A stretch of DNA of 64,000 nt from Taudactylus pleione. Its lineage: Eukaryota > Chordata > Amphibia > Anura > Myobatrachidae. The notes beneath the pieces were generated by a model. It was not told the DNA's origin. It worked only from the letters and a program-made list of their open reading frames with translations, and searched no databases. Shown in pieces: positions 11,296 to 21,572 of this stretch. The stretch's first letter is position 1. Every line of letters starts with the position of its first letter. The DNA lies in the NCBI GenBank assembly GCA_031769625.1, contig JAUIMM010000686.1, positions 434,001 to 498,000 of the forward strand, given 5' to 3'. Made by a program: the position numbers and the translations under genes.

Positions 11296-11425
11296 GACAG
11301 GGCGGGAGTCCTGTGGAACCCTATGGACTTCGTAGAAATAGAGATAACAAGGGTAAGTTCTTACCATATCTCATATTTTCTACTTCAGGGTCCATAGGGT
11401 ATCCACAGGATACCTTGGGGATGTC
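11296..11425 (-). repeat. DIRS internal complementary region
   Basis: Complement of the left end (through GTTCTTACCATATCTCAT) directly followed by the complement of the right end (TTCTACTTCAGGGTCCATAG). In DIRS elements this segment is thought to template the joining of the two ends into a circular intermediate. The fused order marks the true termini as near 10974 and 16914. Confidence 0.9.
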
Positions 11426-11440
11426 CCAAAGCAGTATCCT

Positions 11441-12463
11441 TTAAGGGTGGGGACGCTCCTGTGCAGAAAGGAGAATCCACCGCCCGAAGGAAGCATCCTG
11501 AGAGGCGAAGGTGTCAAACCTGTAATACCTCACGAAGGTATGGACAGAAGACCACGTAGCAGCCTTGCAGATCTGAACTGCCGAGGCACCACGTCGAGCT
11601 GCCCACGAAGGACCCACAGACCTAGTGGAATGAGCCTTCAGAGAAGGAGGGACCGGTAGGCCTTCATGAAGATAAGCTTCAGAAATAGCCATACGGATCC
11701 AGGCTGCCAAAGTTTGCTTTGAAGCAGGCCAACCCTTTTTACGGAAGCCAAAGAGGACAAACAAAGCGTCCGACTTCCTAAACGAAGAAGTGCGGTCAAC
11801 ATAAGTCCTTAAGGCCCGCACAACATCCAAAGAGGCCTCACCCACGGAAAGACCCGGTGAGTTAAAGGCCGGAACAACTATTTCCTCGTTAATATGAAAC
11901 TGGGAAACAACTTTGGGAAGAAACTCGGGCCGAGTGCGGAGCACTGCCCTGTTCCCATAAAAAACCAAGAAAGGGGGTCTACAAGAAAGAGCCCCTAACT
12001 CAGAAACACGTCTGGCCGAAGCAATGGCCAGAAGGAAAACAGTCTTAGCTGTTAGCCATTTAAGATCCACTGAGCCCAGTGGTTCAAACGGCGGTCCTTG
12101 GAGAGCCCTCAGGACCACAGCCAAATCCCAAGGTGCCACAGGTGGAACAAAGGGCGGCTGAATGCGGAGAACACCCTGCATAAAGGTGCGCACATCCGGG
12201 ATTGTAGCAATCCTACGGTGAAACCAGACAGATAGGGCCGAAACCTGTACCTTCAAAGAAGCAAGGCGAAGCCCATGATCTAGTCCCGCTTGCAGGAAGG
12301 CGAGAATCCGAGACAGACGAAACTCCCGCGGTGCATAACCTCTCGGTCGACACCACTGGAAGAACGTATGCCACACGCGATGGTATATCCTCGCGGAAGA
12401 CGGTTTCCGAGCTCGCAACATGGTACGCACCACAGAGCTGGAAAACCCCCGGGACCTCAGCAT
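11441..12463 (-). CDS. DIRS tyrosine recombinase (integrase)
   Basis: Catalyses DNA strand cleavage and rejoining during integration of the circular DNA copy. The frame is open for 953 codons (14302-11441), but only the last 340 residues look like recombinase; the rest lies over RT in another frame. I place the start at the Met at 12463, which overlaps the RT stop by 7 bases. Catalytic set: Arg at about 151-152 in ASARRVSELGAL, HSTR at about 278-281, Trp 304, Tyr 313/314 in VRYYRFD. The length is typical of DIRS recombinases. No internal stops. Confidence 0.88.
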   Translation of the reverse strand: MLRSRGFSSSVVRTMLRARKPSSARIYHRVWHTFFQWCRPRGYAPREFRLSRILAFLQAGLDHGLRLASLKVQVSALSVWFHRRIATIPDVRTFMQGVLRIQPPFVPPVAPWDLAVVLRALQGPPFEPLGSVDLKWLTAKTVFLLAIASARRVSELGALSCRPPFLVFYGNRAVLRTRPEFLPKVVSQFHINEEIVVPAFNSPGLSVGEASLDVVRALRTYVDRTSSFRKSDALFVLFGFRKKGWPASKQTLAAWIRMAISEAYLHEGLPVPPSLKAHSTRSVGPSWAARRGASAVQICKAATWSSVHTFVRYYRFDTFASQDASFGRWILLSAQERPHP

Positions 12464-14583
12464 GGCCGTCTCAACAGCCACGCCGTCAAAGACAGCCGAG
12501 TCAGGTCCGGGTGAAGGCAAGGACCCTGAGACAGAAGGTCCGGTCGTAGCGGCAACCGCAGAGGAATGTCCACGGACAGACCCTGAAGGTCTGAGAACCA
12601 GTGCCGTCTGGGCCACGCGGGAGCTATCAACAGGAGCGTCCCTCCTTCCTGTTTGAATTTCCGGATTACCCGTGGAAGAAGGGAGACTGGAGGGAACAGG
12701 TATGCGAACCGGAACGTCCACCGGACGGACAGAGCATCCACCAGAGACGCCCCTTCGTCTCTTGTGCGAGACCCGTACACCGGCAACTTGTTGTTGTGCC
12801 GGGACGCCATGAGGTCGATTTCTGGAAGACCCCACCTGTCCACCAGTAGTTGAAAAACGTCCGGGTGCAGGGACCATTCCCCCGGATGAACGTCCTGGCG
12901 ACTTAGAAAGTCCGCCTCCCAATTGAGCACTCCCGGGATGAAGACCGCTGATATGGCCGGAAGATTGCGCTCCGCCCAAACCAGGATCCGAGAGACCTCT
13001 ACGAGAGCCGCCCGACTGCGAGTTCCTCCTTGCCTGTTTATGTAGGCCACGGTGGTAGCGTTGTCCGACTGGACCTGCACCGGGCGACCCTGGAGAAACC
13101 GCTGTGCCTGCTGGAGAGCATTGAAGACCGCACGGAGTTCCAAGATATTTATTGGAAGCTCCGCTTCTGTCGGCGTCCACCTGCCCTGGAACAAGTGTGG
13201 ACCCGAAACTGCTCCCCAGCCCCGAAGACTGGCGTCCGTTGTCAACAGGACCCAATTTGGAACCCAGAACGGACGTCCCTTGTTGAGGTGGGTCGTCTGT
13301 AACCACCACGTAAGGGACAGGCGAACCTCCTGGGTGAGCACAATCATCTGGGACTTCAGAGACTGAGTCAGCCCGTTCCACTTGGACAGGATCAGGTGCT
13401 GCAGAGGTCTGGAGTGAAACTGGGCGTATTCCACCATGTCGAACACCGACACCATGGAGCCCAGTAACCTCATCGCCGAGTGTAAGGACACCCGGCGGCT
13501 GTGCAGACAACTGCGCACCCTTGACTGTAAAGCAGAGATCTTGTCCTCCGTCACGAAGATCCTTTGCTGTCCCGAGTCCAATAAGGCTCCAAGATGCAAA
13601 ATCCTCCGAGACGGGATTAGAGTGGACTTCTGCCAGTTGATTAGCCAGCCGTGCCGTTGCAGCAGTGCAATGGTCAGGTCCAAGTGGCGTAACAGGAGCT
13701 CTGGAGATCCTGCCACCAATAACAGGTCGTCCAAATACGGCAACATGCGGACTCCCTGCAGCCGCAGAGAAGCCGCCATGACCGCCATCACCTTGGTGAA
13801 AACACGTGGTGCTGTTGCCAGGCCAAAAGGTAACGCCCGAAACTGGAAGTGGTCGCTGCTGATTGCGAACCTGAGGAACTGTTGATGGCGCCAAAGAATA
13901 GGGACATGCAGGTAAGCGTCCTGTATGTCCAATGACACCAAGTAGTCCCCAGGTTCCAGCGCCAGAATGATGGACCGTAGGGTCTCCATCCGAAACTTCG
14001 GGACCCGCAAAGACTTGTTGAGTGCTTTGAGGTTGAGAATCGGACGATATGACCCATTGGGTTTCTGTACCAAAAATAGATTTGAATAGAAACCCTGGCC
14101 CCTCTGGGAGAATGGAACCGCCACTATAACTCCAGCCTGGAGCATAGTGTGCAATACCTTCCGCAGCTCCGTAGCCTTGTTCCGGTCTGATGGGAGACCC
14201 GTGGTGAAGAAGCGAGCCGGGGGTCTGTGCCGGAAGGAGAGGGCGTATCCGTGAGAAACCACCTCCAGAACCCAAGTGTCTGTCGTAGTGGTCGACCAAC
14301 ACTGGGCGAACTGTAGCAGGCGGCCTCCCACCCTGGGATCCCCCAAAGGGAGGCCCGGACCGTCAGGCCGCAGGCTTGTCATCTGGCTTGGGGGCCGGAC
14401 GTCTGGTACTCCATACCTGCTTCCGGGGCTTGACCGATTTCTTAGGGCCAGCCTGTCGAGGAAACGACTGTGGTTTGGGCCTGCCCTGGGCCCTAGATGA
14501 CCGAAAGGACGATGGTCCCGAACCAGAAGGAGCAGCGGCCGACGGGAGACAGGCAGATTTGGCTGCCGCCAGCGTGGCCACAA
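12457..14583 (-). CDS. DIRS reverse transcriptase-RNase H
   Basis: 708-residue frame. The first roughly 100 residues lie over the end of gag and may not be translated. The RT fingers/palm span about residues 150-330, with Asp in LDIQDAYLHVPI and the catalytic YLDD at 283-286. RNase H at about 425-545 has TTDAS, LELRA, QSDNA and WEADFLSRQ. It is followed by a conserved segment with DLMASRHN and YLFPPVSLLPRV, usual after RNase H in DIRS polyproteins. It should copy the element RNA and remove the template. Open throughout. Confidence 0.9.
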   Translation of the reverse strand: MWPRWRQPNLPVSRRPLLLLVRDHRPFGHLGPRAGPNHSRFLDRLALRNRSSPGSRYGVPDVRPPSQMTSLRPDGPGLPLGDPRVGGRLLQFAQCWSTTTTDTWVLEVVSHGYALSFRHRPPARFFTTGLPSDRNKATELRKVLHTMLQAGVIVAVPFSQRGQGFYSNLFLVQKPNGSYRPILNLKALNKSLRVPKFRMETLRSIILALEPGDYLVSLDIQDAYLHVPILWRHQQFLRFAISSDHFQFRALPFGLATAPRVFTKVMAVMAASLRLQGVRMLPYLDDLLLVAGSPELLLRHLDLTIALLQRHGWLINWQKSTLIPSRRILHLGALLDSGQQRIFVTEDKISALQSRVRSCLHSRRVSLHSAMRLLGSMVSVFDMVEYAQFHSRPLQHLILSKWNGLTQSLKSQMIVLTQEVRLSLTWWLQTTHLNKGRPFWVPNWVLLTTDASLRGWGAVSGPHLFQGRWTPTEAELPINILELRAVFNALQQAQRFLQGRPVQVQSDNATTVAYINRQGGTRSRAALVEVSRILVWAERNLPAISAVFIPGVLNWEADFLSRQDVHPGEWSLHPDVFQLLVDRWGLPEIDLMASRHNNKLPVYGSRTRDEGASLVDALSVRWTFRFAYLFPPVSLLPRVIRKFKQEGGTLLLIAPAWPRRHWFSDLQGLSVDIPLRLPLRPDLLSQGPCLHPDLTRLSLTAWLLRRPC

Positions 14584-15823
14584 TCTTATCCAGATCCGGA
14601 CCGAAGAGAACTTCTCCGGTAAACGGCAACGCTTCCAGACCTTTCTTGGAATCTGCGTCCGCCTTCCAGGATCGCAGCCACAAGGTGCGACGAGCAGCTA
14701 CCGCTGCTAAAGAAATTCTAGACACCAGAGTACTAATGTCTAGAGCCGCCTCGTTGATGTAGGTGGCCGAATCACGGAGATTGCCAATCAACTCCGCCTG
14801 ATCGGCCGGACAGTCGGATTCAAAAGAAGCCTCTAATGAATCCGCCCAGCGCTCCATCGCTCTGGCAACCCAGCAAATGGCCATAGCCGGCCGTGCTGCC
14901 CCCCCTGCAAGGGAATAAGCGGACTTCAGGCAGATTTCTACCTTGCGGTCCGTAGCATCCTTAAGGGAGGACATGGATGGCATCGGCAATGTGGCACTAC
15001 GGACAAGACGGGTCACGTGAGAATCCACCTGTGGAGGGGATTCCCACTTCGCAAAATAATTATCCGCGAACGGATAAGCCACCGCCAGGCGTCTCTGCGG
15101 CTGGTATCTTTTGCCAGGTTGTTTCCACGCCTCCTCTAAATGGTCCACCAACTGACCCGAAAGAGGAAAGACTGTGGCATCGCCCTTCACATCTTTGAAA
15201 AAGGCATACTTAGATTTAGCCGCTGGGGGAACTTCGTCCTCAATCACCAAGGCTGTGCGGACCGCCCGAATAAGTCCAGGAATATATACTTTGGACTTAG
15301 CATCAGCGTCCTTAGTATGGAGAGGTTCCTGATCATAAGGATCTAGAATCTCCCCATCATCAGACGTCCCTTCGTCATCCTCATAAGGAGCGGACAGAGA
15401 CGCCACCGGCCGTTTATGAGGCCGCATCACAGACTCCCCTTGCAACACATCCGACAAGTGCTGTACAGAACTCGTCAGGGAGTTAACCCACGCTGGCTCC
15501 TGAGAACCCGGGAGCGGGGAAATAGGGAGACTGTGGGGTACCACCAATTGTCGTGGGAACCCCTGCATGGGTGACGACACCACAGACTGCTGGGACAAAC
15601 CCATCGGAGTAAACGCGGGCTGCGGAGCTAACTGGCCCACTAAAGCTGTTAACGCCTGAGCGAAACAAGCCCAGGGCGGCTCCTGTACCGGTGCTGTAAC
15701 CGTAATAGGCCGCGCCATGGACAAACACTGCCGGCAAAGGCCCTCCGCGCTACCCTCCCCCTCCGCTAACGGTACTTTGCACGTGGTACACTGTAGCCGG
15801 AGGGGAAAATCACTTTCAGACAT
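14363..15823 (-). CDS. DIRS Gag-like protein
   Basis: 486 residues, first frame of the element, starting at ATG 15823 downstream of the right terminal repeat. Near the N terminus it has paired CxxC motifs (CTTC and CRQC about 20 residues apart), which may bind zinc. The middle is acidic, and the C-terminal part is rich in S, P, K and R, fitting nucleic acid binding. It overlaps the RT frame by about 220 bases in a different frame, the gene arrangement seen in DIRS elements. Sequence similarity to known Gags cannot be tested here. Confidence 0.8.
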   Translation of the reverse strand: MSESDFPLRLQCTTCKVPLAEGEGSAEGLCRQCLSMARPITVTAPVQEPPWACFAQALTALVGQLAPQPAFTPMGLSQQSVVSSPMQGFPRQLVVPHSLPISPLPGSQEPAWVNSLTSSVQHLSDVLQGESVMRPHKRPVASLSAPYEDDEGTSDDGEILDPYDQEPLHTKDADAKSKVYIPGLIRAVRTALVIEDEVPPAAKSKYAFFKDVKGDATVFPLSGQLVDHLEEAWKQPGKRYQPQRRLAVAYPFADNYFAKWESPPQVDSHVTRLVRSATLPMPSMSSLKDATDRKVEICLKSAYSLAGGAARPAMAICWVARAMERWADSLEASFESDCPADQAELIGNLRDSATYINEAALDISTLVSRISLAAVAARRTLWLRSWKADADSKKGLEALPFTGEVLFGPDLDKIVATLAAAKSACLPSAAAPSGSGPSSFRSSRAQGRPKPQSFPRQAGPKKSVKPRKQVWSTRRPAPKPDDKPAA

Positions 15824-16764
15824 GATGGCACCACGTATGTGACCTCTCTCACCAATTAAGTATTAAATAGGCGAGAGACCACCCTGCAGCACCGCACCGC
15901 AAGGGCTTTAGCAGAAAGAACAGGGACAGTAATAAAGCTGACAGTTTAGATGAAGAAAAGATTACAGGCAGCAGCGCTAGCACAGTCACATACAATGCAG
16001 AGAAATAACAATTCCTGCACTAACAGCGCTGATCACTCAACTACACAGACACAGGGCCTGGTAGGACACAGCGCTGCATACACAGACCTGACCACAGCAG
16101 AGGAGAGGTATGCGGGGGGACCCAGACCACGATGCTTCCGTCCAGCGCTTCCAGCAGCGTTCACCATGCGTTCTGGAGAAGATGGCCGCCGAGGAGCAGA
16201 GAGGAGGCTGGCCTGGGGGAGGAGCGCTGCCACAGGACCAGTCGGCAGCATGCAGAGAGGGCTGTGTGCAGCGGGGGAGGCGCCGGCTGTGAGACAGGGA
16301 AGGCGCGCTCCCCTGGCATGCATTTAACCCCTGGGACGCCGCAGCGCTACCGCTCTGCTGCGGTCCGCTGTCCCAGGGGGTAGTGGAAGCGCAGGTTGGT
16401 CGCCTGGCTCCACGCTGCAGCCAGTCCCCAGGGAGCCCCCTGCCTGGGGACTTAGGACCATGTGATCAGCGGGGACCCACCGCGGGACCCCGCTGCTTAC
16501 CTCTGTCCCCCTTGAATCCGGCCATGGTCCGGAGCATCTGGGGTCACCGCTAGCTGTGACCCCAGACGACCACCAGCATCCCCGGATCAGTACCGGCGTT
16601 CTGGTACCGGCGGGGTGTAGGGAAGACAGCATGGACGTCAGGACTGACTGTCCATGCTGTACATCCAGTTGTGCAGCCACAGCTGCATGAAGAATAAGCT
16701 TCAGGGGCTCTTCTAGCCCCCACTCCAACAGGTGCACCCGACTCCGGCCGGGCACCAAACTAAA
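15824..16764. other. DIRS leader region
   Basis: Between the right terminal repeat and the gag ATG. GC-rich in its second half, with no frame that continues into gag. It probably contains the 5' untranslated leader; no specific signal was identified. Confidence 0.5.
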
Positions 16765-16914
16765 CTGAGGTGCCTTGGCCCGGGGGCGGGGTATAGGAGG
16801 GGGACCTAGTGCATCCTGGGAGGCTGAAAGCTTAACTCTTTGGTGCCCTGCGACTGACGTCACACCTATACCCCAAGGTATCCTGTGGATACCCTATGGA
16901 CCCTGAAGTAGAAA
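16765..16914 (-). repeat. DIRS right inverted terminal repeat
   Basis: Complement of 11030-11159, then an outer arm TATCCACAGG... ending GTAGAAA, which is complemented in the internal region. The TGACGTCA palindrome and a GC box (GGGGGCGGGG) lie here, upstream of gag, so this end probably carries the promoter. Confidence 0.88.
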
Positions 16915-16979
16915 TAAATAAATAAATAATTCTTAGGTTTTAAACATATGTAAAATAGATAATAAAAGTAATCCAATAC

Positions 16980-17122
16980 ATACAGTTGGTGCTTGTAAAA
17001 TGTGAGGAGTATCAGGGCCAGTCCTGTGCATACAATGCCAGTAATTATTATCACAGCACATAAAATAACTAGATTCCTGATGTTCTCTGCCCTCAGTTGC
17101 CAAAAATAGTATTCAAGGTCGC
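16980..17122 (-). CDS. Transmembrane exon, copy B
   Basis: Same acceptor, phase and donors as copy A. It encodes SDLEYYFWQLRAENIRNLV followed by the hydrophobic helix and LLTFYKHQLY. Its own terminal exon lies beyond the DIRS element (10795-10824). Being the copy nearer the upstream exons, it is the default partner for exon 5 (32186-32236); splicing to copy A would skip it. Confidence 0.68.
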
Positions 17123-17200
17123 CTAAAAAATAATTTTGTGTGTGTGTAAATATTACACTATATAAAAGCAAACAAATGACCCTTAAAATAAACACTATTA

Positions 17201-18275
17201 GGAGTAAATTTACTAAGGTTGAATGACATCAAATGCATTAAAATCAGCCATTAAAAGCATATTCGGAATTTACTAAGGGTTAAACTCTTCCGACTTTGCT
17301 ATATTCGAAAAGGAACAATTATTCGAGAACACCTGAAACTCGGACGTTAACACATTTTTGGACACATAGACCATTGGTCCAACTCGGCAGCTCTTTGCCA
17401 TAGACATCAATAAGACATGGAAATTTACTAAGGATTCGTGTTATAATGGCCGAAATATAGTGTAAATTTGCCGCAAAAAATACAAAAAAGAACCGAAATA
17501 GAAATCTCAAATAGAATACCTTTTTCAATTCGAGTTTCATTTCTCAACATATTTAACCATCACTGACAACTCTGCTCGCACAGATCAGGGAGTTCCGTGA
17601 TACATGCATCTGTGTGTAAATAAATAAACAGGTGCACAGATGGATCAGTGAGATCCGTCTGTGCTTCTGCGTTTTAAAAGACGTAAAACAGTGTAAATTT
17701 TTTTTATAAAATGGCTTGCACCCCCTGTCAAAAGAACAACTAGCACCAGGCTTTGGAGACCCAGTACTGGTTGTGCTAAATACAGGGGACCCCTACATCG
17801 TTTGTCCCCTGTATTTTGGCAACCAGGGCTGGCTCTGAATAGCCTGGTGCTGGTTGTGGTTAATAGATGGTCCCCCTACGTCATTTGTCCCCTGTATTTA
17901 GCACAAGCAGTACTGGGTCTCCAAAACCCGGAGCTGGTTGTTCTTTTGGGGAGTGGGCCACGCCGTTTTTTGTGTTTACACAGGTATTCCTTTTTTAAAA
18001 CAAAAGCACAGACAGATCTCACTGATCCGTCCGTGTATCTGTGTTTATTTTGCTACACACAGGTGCATGTATCACGGATCTCTCTGATCCGTCCATGCAT
18101 CTGTTCGTTCGAGTTAGTCAAAACTGAATGCTAGATACAAAGAAAAAATATGAATGATTACACAATCGAGCAACACAAATGACAGCAAATCAGCAGCTTA
18201 GTAAATTCAGTAACCAGTTCGAAAAATTGAACACATGAATACGGAGAGAAATCGGGAGCTTAATAAATTTACCCC
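17201..18275. mobile_element. Foldback DNA element (unit B)
   Basis: Copy of 4949-6007. The left end has one change (GGAGTAAATTTAC for GGGGTAAATTTAC). TTA flanks both ends. Confidence 0.82.
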
Positions 18276-18426
18276 TTATTGTGAAGTAACAAGATGCAAG
18301 CCAGGCAATTTTATTTTAAAAGAACACTATTGATATTTGTGCTATTTTTTATGTCTTAAACATGATCTGCTCTTTATAAGTTTATTGTATGAGAATTTCA
18401 CTCAATACTTTTCTGCTTTTAGATCA

Positions 18427-18718
18427 GGCTTGTCTACCCTCCCGAATATCGGGTGCCGCTACCAACCCCCTGGAAAATCATAGAAACACCTTGCAGTGGG
18501 GGGGGCAGTGACACGATTCGCGCTAAATCACGTCATCGTAGCCCCACACCCTGCTCCACAATGCCAATACTTTCGGCATTGTGAAGAGGGGGCGGAGCCA
18601 TGATGGCGTGTTCGTGCTGCCCCGCCCCCAATTCCGCATCATAACCTGACCACGCCCCCGCTGTGTGTTGACATTCAGCTCCGTCCTGGAAGGAGGGAGC
18701 TGAATGTCGGCAAGTATG
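18427..18718. mobile_element. Palindromic MITE at the end of unit B
   Basis: Intact hairpin arms CACAATGCC / GGCATTGTG around AATACTTTC, with outer arms CGTCATCGTAGCCCC / GGGGGCGGAGCCATGATGGCG, ending GTCGGCAAGTATG. Unit A retains only the left half. About 35 bp present in unit A are deleted near 18475. Confidence 0.78.
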
Positions 18719-18778
18719 TTTTAAATGCTTATTATGTAAATAACTCCCACACCCGACACATGCCATGGTTGTCTAACC

Positions 18779-20080
18779 CAGGGGCAGATCTAGACTGTTA
18801 TTTTAGGAGGGGCGATAAATAATTAATCTGACTCCTCCTTTTTTCTATCCTGACAAATCCTCTTTCTGGTGTCAACGCCTTCCTTTACTTTTTTTTTTTT
18901 TTGGTGGTCACTTGGATTATTCCAAATTATATATATTTTATATATGTTTATGTATTCACTCTGCGTACATATACAATGCTTAATGCCTCCATACAAATTT
19001 ACAAAGCAACAGTGTACAGTAGGGAACAATGGGACTGATTCAGCAACGACCACAAATGTGATTACGCACGCAAACGGCCGGTTGTTGCATATTGCGCATG
19101 CATCGCAGTGCGCGACGGCACCACTGCGATCGCAGACATCACACAGACCCATCACAGAGTGGTTGACAGGAAGTGACCGTTGGGGGTGGTGATGGGGGCT
19201 AGTCGACAAAATGAAGGTGTGCCAGTGCGTTTGAACATACGCAGCCTGGTCTTTCACTTCGTACCAGAAGGTTAGCAATTTCTAAATCTTTATATTGGGA
19301 TGCGACGGTAATGCGATCTCAGTCATCAGCATATTTGTGCAGCAGAATTGCGTGAGCTATTGCGATCACATCTGTGATCCGTGCTGAATAAGGCCCAATG
19401 ATAAGAGCAGAACTGCCTGGCACTGGCACACTGCAAAGCACCCAGCTGTTGGCATCTCCCCACCAGCCCCGTGCAAGAAGTTTTACCCTGCACAATGCTC
19501 GGGGGACCTCTCACCAGACCCTGCTGACAGTAAGCACAAGAAGCCATTATTAGCCAGGTGCCAGCCCTGGCAAGTGCCCATATGTGTGGTCACTTACTTA
19601 GGTGAGGCAGAGGGTACATGCTGTCTGGTATGCAGTGCAAGGGTGTAGTGTGGAGAGTACAGAATCATACCTGCTGCTGCTGGAAGTTACTACATGCCCA
19701 TCTTTGCTAAGTGTAGCTCGGAGCAACTTGAATGGAGCTTTCAGCATCCCCTGCACTCCCCGGCTCGTACGTCAGCTGTGCACTCTTAGAACTGATCTAG
19801 GCTGGGAGCTGGCTGCACGGAGGATTCAGGAATAACTTTCCTGATACTGCAGCTCCAGGCAACCGACACCCCGACCTCCGGATCACATTGCACGGCTGAC
19901 AGATCGACTTGAAATGCTCCCTTCAGAGCTGAAGATGTATAGATAAGAGGAAGGGAAGTGACGGTCCTCCTTAACCAATTCAGTGCAGGTCAGGAATGGA
20001 TGCAGAGTGAATAATTGAGCCGAGGGAGGACTGTGCTAGGGGGGCGATCGCTCCAAACACCCCCCCTGGATCCGCCACTG
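18779..20080. mobile_element. Non-autonomous hAT element with perfect 8-bp target duplication
   Basis: The 5' end CAGGGGCAGATCTAGA and 3' end TGGATCCGCCACTG form imperfect inverted termini, flanked by GTCTAACC on both sides (18771-18778, 20081-20088). An 8-bp target duplication and CAG...CTG termini are hAT hallmarks. It is 1.3 kb with no transposase frame. Part of the interior (about 19025-19400) runs from CTGATTCAGCAACG to GCTGAATAAGGCCC and looks like a second, nested MITE. Confidence 0.88.
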
Positions 20081-20218
20081 GTCTAACCATCTCCTTTACT
20101 GCTCTTTTCTGAGTTTGGATGTGTGTGAGGAGTATAAAACAGGTCAGGCTTAAGTGAATGGCATCAGATAGAGGCAGGGTCACATGACATCATGTGTGGG
20201 TATAATGTACCTCTGCAC

Positions 20219-20306
20219 AGTGGCGTAACTACTGCCCCCACAGCCTCCGCGGTGGCTTGGAAGCGCTGGATAGCTTGGGGGCGACAGGGGCAGTAGTTAC
20301 GCCACT
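20219..20306. mobile_element. 88-bp MITE
   Basis: A 20-bp perfect inverted repeat AGTGGCGTAACTACTGCCCC at both ends. A further element starting CAGTGGCGGAACTCC abuts it at 20307. Confidence 0.82.
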
Positions 20307-20358
20307 CAGTGGCGGAACTCCTGTAACTATGGAGGGTACAGAGGGTGCGGTCTCAAGG

Positions 20359-20907
20359 CCTGATTCAGAGGTGGATGCTCTGACAGAGTGCTCGCTCTGA
20401 ATCAGGGCCAGCCTCCTGTTATTTTAGAGCGGCCTCCTGGCCGCTCGAATAGCTGTGGGTGACCACCTACAGCTATAGCGAGCGGCCAGGAAGATGGCCG
20501 CGATGGTCAAGACCATTGCGACAATCGAGCTTGTGATGAGACCCTTGTGGTAGGGTCTCGTTGCCGCAAGCCCTAGAGTGCTTTCGGCTCTAACAGAGCC
20601 GAAAGCACTCCCACTGACATCACTTGTGATGTCAGTGGGGCCGGCCCCAGATGGTAGGCGTTCCCATGGGAATGCCTCCGTCTGGGCAGCCATGCCCCCA
20701 GCCGCCCACCAAAGGGGGCGTGCTGTCACTCAACATCGACAGCACACCCCCTTTGGTACGAGACCCGGAGCGACGGTTTGCCCGTCGCTATCCGGGTCTC
20801 GTGCATGCGCACGACGGAGCTGGCTCCATCATGCGCATGTGCACTGGGTCACCATCGTCCCGCTTGCGAGCACATAGCGCTCGTGAGCAGGTCTGAATCA
20901 GGCCCTC
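20359..20907. mobile_element. Palindrome-chain MITE
   Basis: Runs from GGCCTGATTCAG to CTGAATCAGGCC and consists of consecutive short palindromes, among them CCACTGACATCAC/GTGATGTCAGTGG and GTGCTTTCGGCTC/GAGCCGAAAGCAC. It is related to the elements at 38833-39381 and 40175-40689. Confidence 0.8.
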
Positions 20908-21022
20908 AGTGATCAGACCCATTTCCATAATGTGCTGGGTTACTGGGGCTGACATTCTGGATCTTCAGATTTGTAATTCTCAGTATCTGTTGTTATGTAT
21001 CAATAAAATCAGACCTTCTCTA

Positions 21023-21362
21023 ATGGGGGGTATCCACTAAGCGATATACAAATGACAGCACAATTGCGACATCGTGCAATCGTGTTGTTGTTTGTATAGC
21101 TAGTGATGTGCCTAGACTGAACGTTCACTCGTTCAGTCCCAGCACATCCCTCATCCCCGCACATGCAGAACCTGACGAGATCATCAGGTTGACCTGCATG
21201 TATGGGCGATGTCGGATGTCGGAAGAGACCCGCGGGCACACGCATCGCGGGTCGCTTCCGTCCAAAACATCCCCAATGCATGCGCGATTTCCAAACGATT
21301 GCCCGATAACGACATCATTATCGTGCAATTGCTTGCTTAAATCGCTTAGTGGATACCCCCCA
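21023..21362. mobile_element. TIR MITE, TA-flanked
   Basis: The inverted termini ATGGGGGGTATCCACTAAGC face their complement; the flanking dinucleotide is TA on both sides. There is no coding content. It sits where a homologue of exons 4/5 would be expected (see the duplicated module at 31906-32620). Confidence 0.8.
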
Positions 21363-21572
21363 TTACATAGACACCCAAGAGCCACAAACCAAAAGATTGA
21401 GCTGTGTCGATGGACAAATATTCTGCTGCTAATATCTGTGTGATAGTGTTCTATTAAGTAGGAATTTAAAGTTTATCTTAATGTGGTTTGAAACATAGGA
21501 AAGACAGAACCTGCCCTCTGATCACTGCAGCTAAGTATTTCAGTCTACTGTATCTACTGCACTCAATAGTAA

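Larger units (their letters stand above)
10974..16914 (-). mobile_element. DIRS-type tyrosine-recombinase retrotransposon, apparently complete
   Basis: Inserted in unit B between AATATATGA and AATAATTCTTAGG, which are nearly adjacent in unit A. It has the DIRS signature: inverted terminal repeats, not direct LTRs, and an internal complementary region (about 11296-11425) made of the complement of the left end fused to the complement of the right end. Minus-strand frames encode Gag, RT-RNase H and a tyrosine recombinase, all open. No target duplication is obvious, as expected for recombinase-mediated integration. The element has the same orientation as the host gene. Confidence 0.95.
6345..18572. 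repeat. Tandem segmental duplication, unit B
   Basis: Second unit. 6345-6768 is the unit's left part, whose counterpart lies before the window start. From 6769 the sequence follows unit A from position 1. Differences are a DIRS insertion (10974-16914), retention of an 883-bp block (8715-9597), absence of the gag segment, a longer TA run, and loss of about 35 bp near 18475. Because only unit B has the DIRS element, that insertion came after the duplication. Confidence 0.93.

Noticed and set aside
12464..14302. Upstream 613 codons of the frame containing the DIRS recombinase
   Set aside because: Lies over the RT-RNase H coding sequence in another frame, with composition of a frame shadow; recombinase homology begins only near 12463.
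16324..16863. 179-codon minus-strand frame in the DIRS leader
   Set aside because: Spans the right terminal repeat and leader, has no domain, and precedes the clear gag start at 15823.
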